64,000 nucleotides of DNA from Glandiceps talaboti (Eukaryota > Hemichordata > Enteropneusta > Spengelidae): positions 2,492,001 through 2,556,000 of the forward strand of contig NC_135563.1 in assembly GCF_964340395.1 (NCBI RefSeq), given 5' to 3'. A program made the translations under genes and the position numbers. Shown here piece after piece: positions 21,359-33,800 of the stretch (positions within the stretch are counted from its first letter, which is position 1; every line of letters starts with the position of its first letter). Below the pieces are notes generated by a model, which searched no databases, was not told the DNA's origin, and saw nothing but the letters and a program-made list of their open reading frames with translations.

Positions 21359-24300
21359 GGGTGACCCTAAAACGAATGACAACCTGAATGACGGAAAACG
21401 AATGACAGCATTTCTAGGTGGTAAACAGTGGAATGACACCCTTTTCTACATTCAGTTAGTTGAATGACACCCTCTGCACTGTATGACCAGTGGAATGACA
21501 GCCGCCACTCTATAAAATAAGTGGAATGACAGCATTTTTAATGCTTTAGAACTGGAATGACAGCATTTCTAGGTGGTAAACAGTGGAATGACACCCTTTT
21601 CTACAATCAGTTAGTTGAATGACACACTCTGCACTGTAGAACCACTGGAATGACAGCCGCCACTCTATAAAATAAGTGGAATGACAGCATTTTTAATGCT
21701 TTAGAACTGGAATGACAGCATTTCTAGGTGGTAAACAGTGGAATGACACCCTTTTCTACATTCAGTTAGTTGAATGACACCCTCTGCACTGTAAAACCAC
21801 TGGAATGACAGCCGCCACTCTATAAAATAAGTGGAATGACAGCATTTTCAATGCTTTAGAACTGGAATGACAGCATTTCTAGGTGGTAAACAGTGGAATG
21901 ACACCCTTTTCTACATTCAGTTAGTTGAATGACACCCTCTGCACTATAGAACCACTGGAATGACAGCCGCCACTCTATAAAATAAGTGGAATGACAGCAT
22001 TTTTAATGCTTTGGAACTGGAATGACAGAATTTCTAGTTGGTAAACAGTGGAATGACACCCTTTTCTACAATCAGTTAGTTGAATGACACACTCTGCACT
22101 GTAGAACCACTGGAATGACAGCCGCCACTCTATAAAATAAGTGGAATGACAGCATTTTTAATGCTTTGGAACTGGAATGACAGCATTTCTAGGTGGTAAA
22201 CAGTGGAATGACACCCTTTTCTACATTCAGTTAGTTGAATGACACCCTTTGCACTGTAAAACCAGTGGAATGACAGCCGCCACTCTATAAAATAAGTGGA
22301 ATGACAGCATTTTTAATGCTTTAGAACTGGAATGACAGCATTTCTAGGTGGTAAACAGTGGAATGACACCCTTTTCTACATTCAGTTAGTTGAATGACAC
22401 CCTCTGCACTGTAAAACCACTGGAATGACAGCCGCCACTCTATAAAATAAGTGGAATGACAGCATTTTTAATGCTTTGGAACTGGAATGACAGCATTTCT
22501 AGGTGGTAAACAGTGGAATGACACCCTTTTCTACATTCAGTTAGTTGAATGACACCCTTTGCACTGTAAAACCAGTGGAATGACAGCCGCCACTCTATAA
22601 AATAAGTGGAATGACAGCATTTTTAATGCTTTAGAACTGGAATGACAGCATTTCTAGGTGGTAAACAGTGGAATGACACCCTTTTCTACATTCAGTTAGT
22701 TGAATGACACCCTCTGCACTGTAAAACCACTGGAATGACAGCCGCCACTCTATAAAATAAGTGGAATGACAGCATTTTCAATGCTTTAGAACTGGAATGA
22801 CAGCATTTCTAGGTGGTAAACAGTGGAATGACACCCTTTTCTACATTCAGTTAGTTGAATGACACCCTCTGCACTGTAAAACCACTGGAATGACAGCCGC
22901 CACTCTATAAAATAAGTGGAATGACAGCATTTTCAATGCTTTAGAACTGGAATGACAGCATTTCTAGGTGGTAAACAGTGGAATGACACCCTTTTCTACA
23001 TTCAGTTAGTTGAATGACACACTCTGCACTGTAGAACCACTGGAATGACAGCCGCCACTCTATAAAATAAGTGGAATGACAGCATTTTTAATGCTTTAGA
23101 ACTGGAATGACAGCATTTCTAGGTGGTAAACAGTGGAATGACACCCTTTTCTACATTCAGTTAGTTGAATGACACCCTCTGCACTGTAAAACCACTGGAA
23201 TGACAGCCACCACTCTATAAAATAAGTGGAATGACAGCATTTTCAATGCTTTAGAACTGGAATGACAGCATTTCTAGGTGGTAAACAGTGGAATGACACC
23301 CTTTTCTACATTCAGTTAGTTGAATGACACCCTCTGCACTATAGAACCACTGGAATGACAGCCGCCACTCTATAAAATAAGTGGAATGACAGCATTTTCA
23401 ATGCTTTAGAACTGGAATGACAGCATTTCTAGGTGGTAAACAGTGGAATGACACCCTTTTCTACATTCAGTTAGTTGAATGACACCCTCTGCACTATAGA
23501 ACCACTGGAATGACAGCCGCCACTCTATAAAATAAGTGGAATGACAGCATTTTCAATGCTTTAGAACTGGAATGACAGCATTTCTAGGTGGTAAACAGTG
23601 GAATGACACCCTTTTCTACATTCAGTTAGTTGAATGACACCCTCTGCACTGTAAAACCACTGGAATGACAGCCGCCACTCTATAAAATAAGTGGAATGAC
23701 AGCATTTTCAATGCTTTAGAACTGGAATGACAGCATTTCTAGGTGGTAAACAGTGGAATGACACCCTTTTCTACAATCAGTTAGTTGAATGACACACTCT
23801 GCACTGTAGAACCACTGGAATGACAGCCGCCACTCTATAAAATAAGTGGAATGACAGCATTTTTAATGCTTTACAACTGGAATGACAGCATTTCTAGGTG
23901 GTAAACAGTGGAATGACACCCTTTTCTACATTCAGTTAGTTGAATGACACCCTCTGCACTATAGAACCACTGGAATGACAGCCGCCACTCTATAAAATAA
24001 GTGGAATGACAGCATTTTTAATGCTTTGGAACTGGAATGACAGCATTTCTACGTAGTAAACAGTGTGTCATTCAACTAACTGATTGTAGAAAAGGGTGTC
24101 ATTCCACTGTTTACCACCTAGAAATTCTGTCATTCCAGTTCCAAAGCATTGAAAATGCTGTCATTCCACTTATTTTATAGAGTGGCGGCTGTCATTCCAC
24201 TGGTTCTACAGTGCAGAGGGTGTCATTCAACTAACTGATTGTAGAAAAGGGTGTCATTCCACTTTTTACCACCTAGAAATGCTGTCATTCCAGTTCTAAA

Positions 24301-26656
24301 GCATTGAAAATGCTGTCATATCACTTATTTTATAGAGTGGCGGCTGTCATTCCACTGGTTTTACAGTGCAGAGGGTGTCATTCAACTAACTGATTGTAGA
24401 AAAGGGTGTCATTCCACTGTTTACCACCTAGAAATGCTGTCATTCCAGTTCCAAAGCATTGAAAATGCTGTCATTCCACTTATTTTATAGAGTGGCGGCT
24501 GTCATTCCAGTGGTTCTATAGTGTAGAGGGTGTCATTCAACTAACTGAATGTAGAAAAGGGTGTCATTCCACTGTTTACCACCTAGAAATGCTGTCATTC
24601 CAGTTCTAAAGCATTAAAAATGCTGTCATTCCACTTATTTTATAGAGTGGCGGCTGTCATGCCACTGGTTTTACAGTGCAGAGGGTGTCATTCAACTAAC
24701 TGATTGTAGAAAAGGTTGTCATTCCACTGTTTACCAACTAGAAATTCTGTCATTCCAGTTCCAAAGCATTAAAAATGCTGTTATTCCACTTATTTTATAG
24801 AGTGGCGGCTGTCATTCCACTGGTTTTACAGTGCAGAGGGTGTCATTCAACTAACTGAATGTAGAAAAGGGTGTCATTCCACTGTTTACCAACTAGAAAT
24901 TCTGTCATTCCAGTTCCAAAGCATTAAAAATGCTGTCATTCCACTTATTTTATAGAGTGGCGGCTGTCATTCCAGTGGTTCTATAGTGTAGAGGGTGTCA
25001 TTCAACTAACTGAATGTAGAAAAGGGTGTCATTCCACTGTTTACCACCTAGAAATGCTGTCATTCCAGTTTTAAAGCATTGAAAATGCTGTCATTCCACT
25101 TATTTTATAGAGTGGCGGCTGTCATTCCACTGGTTTTACAGTGCAGAGGGTGTCATTCAACTAACTGAATGTAGAAAAGGGTGTCATTCCACTGTTTACC
25201 ACCTAGAAATGCTGTCATTCCAATTCTAAAGCATTAAAAATGCTGTCATTCCACTTATTTTATAGAGTGGCGGCTGTCATTCCAGTGGTTCTACAGTGCA
25301 GAGTGTGTCATTCAACTAACTGATTGTAGAAAAGGGTGTCATTCCACTGTTTACCACCTAAAAATGCTGTCATTCCAGTTCCAAAGCATTAAAAATGCTG
25401 TCATTCCACTTATTTTATAGAGTGGCGGCTGTCATTCCAGTGGTTCTATAGTGTAGAGGGTGTCATTCAACTAACTGAATGTAGAAAAGGGTGTCATTCC
25501 ACTGTTTACCACCTAGAAATGCTGTCATTCCAGTTCCAAAGCATTGAAAATGCTGTCATTCCACTTATTTTATAGAGTGGTGGCTGTCATTCCACTGGTT
25601 TTACAGTGCAGAGGGTGTCATTCAACTAACTGAATGTAGAAAAGGGTGTCATTCCACTGTTTACCACCTAGAAATGCTGTCATTCCAGTTCCAAAGCAAT
25701 TAAAATGCTGTCATTCCACTTATTTTATAGAGTGGCGGCTGTCATTCCACTAGTTTTACAGTGCAGAGGGTGTCATTCAACTAACTAATTGTAGAAAAGG
25801 GTGTCATTCCACTGTTTACCACCTAGAAATTCTGTCATTCCAGTTCCAAAGCATTAAAAATGCTGTCATTCCACTTATTTTATAGAGTGGCGGCTGTCAT
25901 TCCACTGGTTCTATAGTGTAGAGGGTGTCATTCAACTAACTGAATGTAGAAAAGGGTGTCATTCCACTGTTTACCACCTAGAAATGCTGTCATTCCAGTT
26001 CCAAAGCATTGAAAATGCTGTCATTCCACTTATTTTATAGAGTGGTGGCTGTCATTCCACTGGTTTTACAGTGCAGAGGGTGTCATTCAACTAACTGAAT
26101 GTAGAAAAGGGTGTCATTCCACTGTTTACCACCTAGAAATGCTGTCATTCCAGTTCCAAAGCAATTAAAATGCTGTCATTCCACTTATTTTATAGAGTGG
26201 CGGCTGTCATTCCACTAGTTTTACAGTGCAGAGGGTGTCATTCAACTAACTAATTGTAGAAAAGGGTGTCATTCCACTGTTTACCACCTAGAAATTCTGT
26301 CATTCCAGTTCCAAAGCATTAAAAATGCTGTCATTCCACTTATTTTATAGAGTGGCGGCTGTCATTCCAGTGGTTCTATAGTGTAGAGGGTGTCATTCAA
26401 CTAACTGAATGTAGAAAAGGGTGTCATTCCACTGTTTACCGCCTAGAAATGCTGTCATTCCAGTTCTAAAGCATTGAAAATGCTGTCATTCCACTTATTT
26501 TATAGAGTGGCGGCTGTCATTCCACTGGTTTTACAGTGCAGAGGGTGTCATTCAACTAACTGAATGTAGAAAAGGGTGTCATTCCACTGTTTACCACCTA
26601 GAAATGCTGTCATTCGTTTTCCGTCGTTCAGGTTGTCATTCGTTTTAGGGTCACCC
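21359..26656. mobile_element. Giant foldback element: two inverted arrays of 155-bp units
   Basis: The left arm (21,359 to about 24,065) holds 17 full 155-bp units plus a partial one. Unit starts step by exactly 155 (21,399, 21,554, 21,709, 21,864, 22,019 ... 24,034). At about 24,066 the array switches to its reverse complement and runs to 26,656, with a loop of only about 40 bases. The outer ends are identical inverted copies beginning GGGTGACCCTAAAACGAATG. The element is flanked by the 9-bp direct repeat AAAAAAGAA (21,350-21,358 and 26,657-26,665). No protein is encoded. A 9-bp duplication is typical of Mutator-like and Drosophila FB elements (family knowledge), which suggests mobilisation in trans. 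Confidence 0.92.
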
Positions 26657-26665
26657 AAAAAAGAA
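26657..26665. repeat. Right target-site duplication AAAAAAGAA
   Basis: Immediately follows the inverted GGGTCACCC end of the foldback element; identical to 21,350-21,358. Confidence 0.85.
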
Positions 26666-27117
26666 GACCGACGCGAGGGTATATTAAGTGATGGCCTATT
26701 ACAAGTGTAATACAGCCATGATGTTGTATAATAATGTATTGAGAGTAAATTGGATATTGAAGACAATTTTCAAGTACTCTATGGTTTTCGATTATGTGTA
26801 TGATTTGAAATTTTATGCCACTAAATGGCCTCCTATATGGCCTTATTTTTATAAGTGCTTACCGTGGGAGGGAGACACCCCTCCCCACTAGCTATCATGG
26901 GGATGCTGTTTCTGCCCAAAATCAACATTGAAAGAGATAACCCTGCTGACTAAGTATTTCCAAGTAAAGGTTACAGCCCAATAAACATGTGAGACCTTTT
27001 TTGCAAAACCACATAATATACTTGTAAAGAAATCTCTCAGTGTAATAATGGATGCCGCTGAAGTTGATTTCCACTGCGGTGTTAGTTTGATGTAGTGTGC
27101 CACATTGAACATCTCTG

Positions 27118-27154
<37 letters not shown>

Positions 27155-27742
27155 GGGGGGGGGGTTACTGTATAATTACACATTAAAATATGTGTGGGGG
27201 GGGGGGGCTATGACAATTCTTGGGTTCATATCGGGGGAGACCTTTTTTGAGAGTGCGGGGGGGGGGGCTTCGAAAAAATATTTTCTCCCCCTCCCCATCG
27301 TACATTCTGACCCCAGCCCAATGCCAAATAATTCGCCTAACCTCAGACCACAACGGGAGGCCTAACCACTTTGTGTGTAGATCGACGCCACATCCGAAAC
27401 CGCGAAAAACATCGTGTTACATGTCGTGTCGTAAACACGGAAGTCCATCTCATCTCTACTGTACTGTTCTGATCAGGGCCACGTGTAGTTTTCGCGGAAT
27501 TACATAATCTGTGCGATCCCTTTTAATCACGTGATCTTCCATTTCGTTCCTTATTGGCTAAATAACTGAGGTCGTAGTACAACGCATCGGATCGTGGAGG
27601 GCATGGTCGATCAGCTGCGTCTCCGATACAGATCGCGAATTACACAAGGGTGACGAACGGGACCTACTTTACTATATCACACTTTTGATATGATTTTGTT
27701 GGACGTTTAAGCAAGTCGCTAGTAACTGATCGATTGAACATC
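26666..27742. other. Upstream region and 5' UTR of the mitoferrin gene
   Basis: Contains a (GT)n run at about 27,120-27,151, followed by three G-runs of 9-14 bases (27,152-27,270) that could form quadruplexes. A CCTCAGACCAC word lies at about 27,341. About 27,500-27,742 is less repetitive and presumably carries the promoter and 5' UTR. No TATA box or other element can be assigned with confidence. Confidence 0.45.
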
Positions 27743-27871
27743 ATGATGTTGGAAGAAGAGGACATGTACGAAAGCTTGCCGAGCACAACCCATGTATCGA
27801 CTCACATGATGGCCGGGGCTATGGCCGGTATCATGGAGCATTGCGTAATGTACCCGGTCGACTGTGTCAAG
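27743..27871 (+). CDS. SLC25A37/SLC25A28-like: Mitoferrin exon 1
   Basis: Codons 1-43, from ATG to GTC AAG, followed by the donor GTAAGC at 27,872. It covers the acidic N-terminus and the first transmembrane helix with PVDCVK. A TTG-started upstream extension of three codons is not favoured. Confidence 0.93.
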
Positions 27872-30800
27872 GTAAGCAATCTATGTACAGAATGGTTAAA
27901 TCGTTTAAAAATACTAAACTATAGATCCGGAGTACATGATCACTAAACTCAGCGAGACGAGGAAAGAGCACATTACTACAACGGTACTGTACGTACGTAC
28001 ACTAGTCACATACCCCGTAGACTACACACGTCGGAGGAATAGTAGTATCTGTATTAAAACACGGGTAGTGTTCTCTACACCTTTTATACTGTAATTTTAG
28101 ATAAAAGAGACGTTTCAAACACATGTTCTAGTTATTGTGAACGTAACAGACGACCAAACTTTGAAAGTTGAGTGGGATTAGATACCAATGTCATCTCATG
28201 TTGAAGCAAGATGGCCGCCAAACATTCAGTGCATTTACGCAATGTAATACCATGTTACAATACTACTGTGTGTACTAATCGCGACACAGGCACTCGAATC
28301 AATGTGTATGATTTAAAAAAAAATGTGTAGTGAATCTCTTATTCAGATACATTTCCCCCCCCCCCCCCAAATAATACAGATTGATCCGAGTGCCAGTGAA
28401 TCGCGACATCGCAGTGAGCTTACACACAGTCATAGATCGAACTCCGCCTGCAGTAGTAGACTGTGTGAAGGGTTTAAAGCTTTCAACAAATCGGTTGAAT
28501 CCGTTTGAAATGTGTACGTCGCGCTGGGGTCCGATCAGTTTGACCTTTACCCTATCAGATACGCTATAACCTTGGAACGTGTACCTTCAGGTACGCCCCT
28601 GATGACCAAGCCAAGATGAGCTCCAATGACATAGCATTGACATGAAGTTGCATACAAGTCCACGTAGTTTCCATACCATTCACCTGCACATCGCACAACA
28701 TGCATGCATGTGCGCACGTGACACACACTCACAGTATGCAATGTGTGATATGTGTAAATGCACATATGTGTTTACATATATATATATATATATAGGAACA
28801 TGTACATACAATGACACAAATACATACATATATGTACTGTACACATACATACGTACGTACGTACATACATACATACATACATACATACATACATACATAC
28901 ATACATACATACATACATGTACAATGTGTATATCATAAGCTGCAATGAATAGAATAAAAGCTAGTTTCTCATAAGTACTAATTGTCCTTTACTAAAACAA
29001 TGTTTCCAGTTACAGGAAGTTATGTGACCCTACAGAACCATTCTTATTATATTTACAATTTGTTCAAATAATTTGCAGCAGGATGCTGGCATGTTGTAAC
29101 TTGCCTTACATGTACATGTATGTATTGTTGTCTCTGTGTACATCTGATCATCTTCCAATTGTTGTGTTCATAGCAAAAGTTTATGATACTTCTTTTCAAT
29201 TAGTGTACTACAATGTTATAGGTATACATAATGAAAAAAAGAAGACTTTCCATAATTATTCAGTATGATTTTATTTTAACCATACGCATTGCTGCAAAGT
29301 GGGTGAAACCTTGATCATTAAAAGTGCAGGTATATAAATGTCTGTAATATGCATACATTGTAAGGTCAATTTCAAAACTGTAGTGACGGTACTGCAGTGC
29401 ACAAGTTAAGTTCCATGACTGGATAACGGTGTTAAACTTTCAACTTGACAGAGACACATTTGCAAAAGTGTTTGATACAAATTTTATATCATTGAACAGA
29501 ACTGTAATGTACATGTATGTATAAACCATGAGATTATTTTAAGATTTTCTTGAGCGATGTCACAGTATTCTCCCTGAACAAGGCAACAGGGGCACAGCAC
29601 CCTCTTGTAAATTCTTGGCGCCCCCTTGCAAGTTTTGACGAAAAAAAAAATGAATTGAATATTTTTTCAACAAATGGGGCAAAACGATTTACTTCTCTTG
29701 CAGTTCCGCTACGATCTCATGGTCGCCATTTTGGAAAGTCAAATATCTCGGTAAAGCAGCTACTAATGTCAAACTTCGTGCAAATCACATTTATGCATAC
29801 TTTTTTCAAACTTGTCATTCATTCTATAGCTTTCAAACAGTCAACATGTCTTCTCTTCTCCTCTGAGGAGAACAGAAGTGAGACAGGTTACTCAGCTGCT
29901 ATGCATAAAGGCAAAGTTATCTTCACCCTTATGTGTTGGACTTTTGTTTGTTTTGGTAGTGGTATGGTGATGATGCAATAAAGCTTTTGAAAATGGATTT
30001 CATTTTGTAGTAAACACTACAACTGTCTTGAAATATCTTGAAATTTGTTGCAATTTTTTACAGAAAGTTGAAGATTTTGTTTTGTTACACTCTTTCAGCA
30101 TTTGTGTTAAAAAGAGCTATTTGAGCAACTATTTAGGACAAACTATTAAAAAACTAACTTTGACATAGGTAAATTTGGCTTAATTCTGTCACTATTTAAA
30201 CATTAAGATATCAAAACTCACTTTGACACTGCAGTTGTGTTGAAATATTTCACATGATTAAAATGGGTTAAAATGGCTAAAAAAAAGTGCCACCAAAAGC
30301 CACCATTTCAAGATGCAAATTTCAAAAGCTCCTAGGCAGGTGGGGGGGTCACATCCCTCCTGACCACCCCCAGAGTGTTGCGCGCATGCATTGCTTTGCT
30401 CTGCTCAGCAAGAATTACCCCTTCTTTTGACAAAATCCTGGGGAGAACACTGATGTCATACATGGTGTACATTTGTACATACCTGTGAACCATGTATTCA
30501 CCCTCACAGCATGCAGTGCAACCGTAAACTTACATGAATGTGTATTTGCTACTAACTTAGTCTATGAAGTTCAAAAAGAAAAGTTTCAGATTTATTGAGA
30601 TTGAAATGGTGACAAGATTGTATGAATATGTATCTGGAGGAAGTTTTCAGCATAGACTATTTGCCAATGGGGTATATTTACAACGTAGTTCCCAATAGGC
30701 ATTGCCCGTAGGGAACTTACACTTTGGGTTCCATCCGTCCGTGTGTTCACCCTCATATCTCTGGCATGCATCCACTGATTTCAACAAAACCTGGCATAAA

Positions 30801-33800
30801 GGTAGCATAGTGTACTTACAAATGTAAATCAACACAAACTTTAGGTTGACAAGTTGAATTTTGCAATTTGAGTAAGGTCTACTAATTAGGCATTCAGTTT
30901 TATCAAAATGATAAAAGTTTTGAATTTTATTAATTTGAATATTATGCTGACTCTATGTATGTCATACAGATATAAATCAGGATACTGGATTTCACTTCTA
31001 CTTACAATGTACATGTACATGTATGGTAGTCAGGTGTATCCAATTGAATTGTTTCAACTCCAATTTTCTATTGATGTCCATTGGTTTTAAACTGACTGCA
31101 ATCGGATAAATTTGGTAGTCTACGGTTGATTTTAGTCCTGATTAATTATTACTAATACTACGTTAAATATTTAGAAGCAAGGGTAATGTTATTGTATCTG
31201 TTCTCACTAACTAGCAAGTGATGATAAACTAGTTAAAAGTGTAATAAATATAAATATAGGACTTAATTAGGATGACTCTTGTTTTCCATATTTCTTGACG
31301 GAAAATTGTATTTTTAATTTCTTACAGACTAGAATGCAGAATCTGAAGCCACATGCCAAGGCTAATTACAGAAATATTGTCCATGCATTTGGTACTATCA
31401 TGAGAGAAGAAGGCATTTTTAGAACTGTACGTGGGGTTAATGTTGTAGCCTTTGGGGCTGGACCCTCCCATGCCCTCTATTTTGCTTCCTACGAGAAAAT
31501 AAAAAAGGAGCTGAGCAAGAAGCCTGGACAAAATCCTTTAGCAAATGGTAAGTATCTTGTGTAAATTAACAGATACCATATATACTATGTACTAACAGTA
31601 GTGTTTGTTAAATGTATTCCAACCACTGTGTAGGTACTAACTAAGTGGTGTAGTCTGTAGTCATGTATTCCAACCACTGTGTAGGTACTAACTAAGTGGT
31701 GCAGTCTGTAGTCATGTATTCCAACCACTGTGTAGGTACTAACTAAGTGGTGTAGTCTGTAGTCATGTATTCCAACCACTGTGTAGGTACTAACTAAGTG
31801 GTGTAGTCTGTAGTCATGTATTCCAACCACTGTGTAGGTACTAACTAAGTGGTGTAGTCTGTAGTCATGTATTCCAACCACTGTGTAGGTACTAACTAAG
31901 TGGTGTAGTCTGTAGTCATGTATTCCAACCACTGTGTAGGTACTAACTAAGGGATGTAGTCATGTATTCCAACCACTGTGTAGGTACTAACTAAGCGATG
32001 TAGTCTGTAGTCATGTATTCCAACCACTGTGTAGGTACTAACTAAGTGATGTAGTCTGTAGTCATGTATTCCAACCACTGTGTAGGTACTAACTAAGGGA
32101 TGTAGTCAGGTATTCCAACCACTGTGTAGGTACTAACTAAGTGATGTAGTCTGTAGTCATGTATTCCAACCACTGTGTAGGTACTAACTAAGCGATGTAG
32201 TCATGTATTCCAACCACTGTGTAGGTACTAACTAAGCGATGTAGTCATGTATTCCAACCACTGTGTAGGTACTAACTAAGTGGTGTAGTCTGTAGTCATG
32301 TATTCCAACCACTGTGTAGGTACTAACTAAGTGATGTAGTCTGTAGTCATGTATTCCAACCACTGTGTAGGTACTAACTAAGCGATGTAGTCTGTAGTCA
32401 TGTATTCCAACCACTGTGTAGGTACTAACTAAGCGATGTAGTCTGTAGTCATGTATTCCAACCACTGTGTAGGTACTAACTAAGTGGTGTAGTCTGTAGT
32501 CATGTATTCCAACCACTGTGTAGGTACTAACTAAGCGATGTAGTCATGTATTCCAACCACTGTGTAGGTACTAACTAAGCGATGTAGTCATGTATTCCAA
32601 CCACTGTGTAGGTACTAACTAAGGGATGTAGTCAGGTATTCCAACCACTGTGTAGGTACTAACTAAGTGGTGTAGTCTGTAGTCATGTATTCCAACCACT
32701 GTGTAGGTACTAACTAAGCGATGTAGTCATGTATTCCAACCACTGTGTAGGTACTAACTAAGTGGTGTAGTCTGTAGTCATGTATTCCAACCACTGTGTA
32801 GGTACTAACTAAGTGGTGTAGTCTGTAGTCATGTATTCCAACCACTGTGTAGGTACTAACTAAGTGATGTAGTCTGTAGTCATGTATTCCAACCACTGTG
32901 TAGGTACTAACTAAGCGATGTAGTCTGTAGTCATACATATTCGTATAGAAACTGATGACATGTGGGTGACATATTACATGTAGTTGTGATGTCACCCTGT
33001 TGTCTTTGTTCAGTGCAGTGTTGGTATTTTATGTTACATGTTTATTTTGTGGTATATTCTTTGGTATATTCTTTGTGTTGTTAGTGAAGGTGTTCTATAC
33101 AGAGTAAGGTGATGATTATTGTAATAAAACTAAGTTGAATTGGAATACATAATCATGTAAGTTTATTTCAAGAAATCATTATTTTGGCAGCCATCTTGTA
33201 TTATAAAATTTTCATAATTTGACCTCTGACATTGACAATGTATGATGTCATCACATAATGACTTAACAGTTTTGAACAAATTGTTTCAAACTGTGGTGTA
33301 ACGCTTGACATGGTTCTTTAGTGACCCCCATAACATCATGTGCATTTATGTACATTTGAAGTCAAAGGTCAATTGGCCATTGTCAAGCTTTCATGCAAAA
33401 TGACTAATATGAAGAGTATACATACATATTACTTTGTGTTGTGGTAGTGATGTACAATAAATCAGTGTAGATGACATGAGTTGTGTCTATAGCTAACTTT
33501 TTGGACTAGATAAGAGATGAACAGACCCATTGCTAGTTACTTAGCAAGTGCTATCTTTAAAAAAATTAGTGAGACATACTGGGTATTTCATATTGATATA
33601 CATGTTACATGTAGGTCCAATATATTTCAAGTAAAGGCAGTAGAGCATCATATCCATTTTGTTGGTGGGGCTTGATAGAAATATTAATTAATATTAAGAA
33701 AACTTTTAAAATAGAAACATTATACAATGTCTATCAACAGAAATGTGATTTTAACACTATGTAAGTTCATCATCAAAATGTAGCCCTGACATGGTGTTTT

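Noticed and set aside
21359-26656. CRISPR-like array (9-base word every 31 bp)
   Set aside because: The fillers between words are themselves repeated every 155 bp, the array inverts at its centre, it is flanked by a target duplication, and the DNA is animal.
26548-26766. 72-codon minus frame at the right end of the foldback element
   Set aside because: It is the translated tip of the element; nothing similar is conserved as protein.
29550-29981. 143-codon plus frame in mitoferrin intron 1
   Set aside because: No recognisable domain, lies in a likely dispersed repeat, and would sit inside a well-defined intron on the same strand. Kept only as a possible element.
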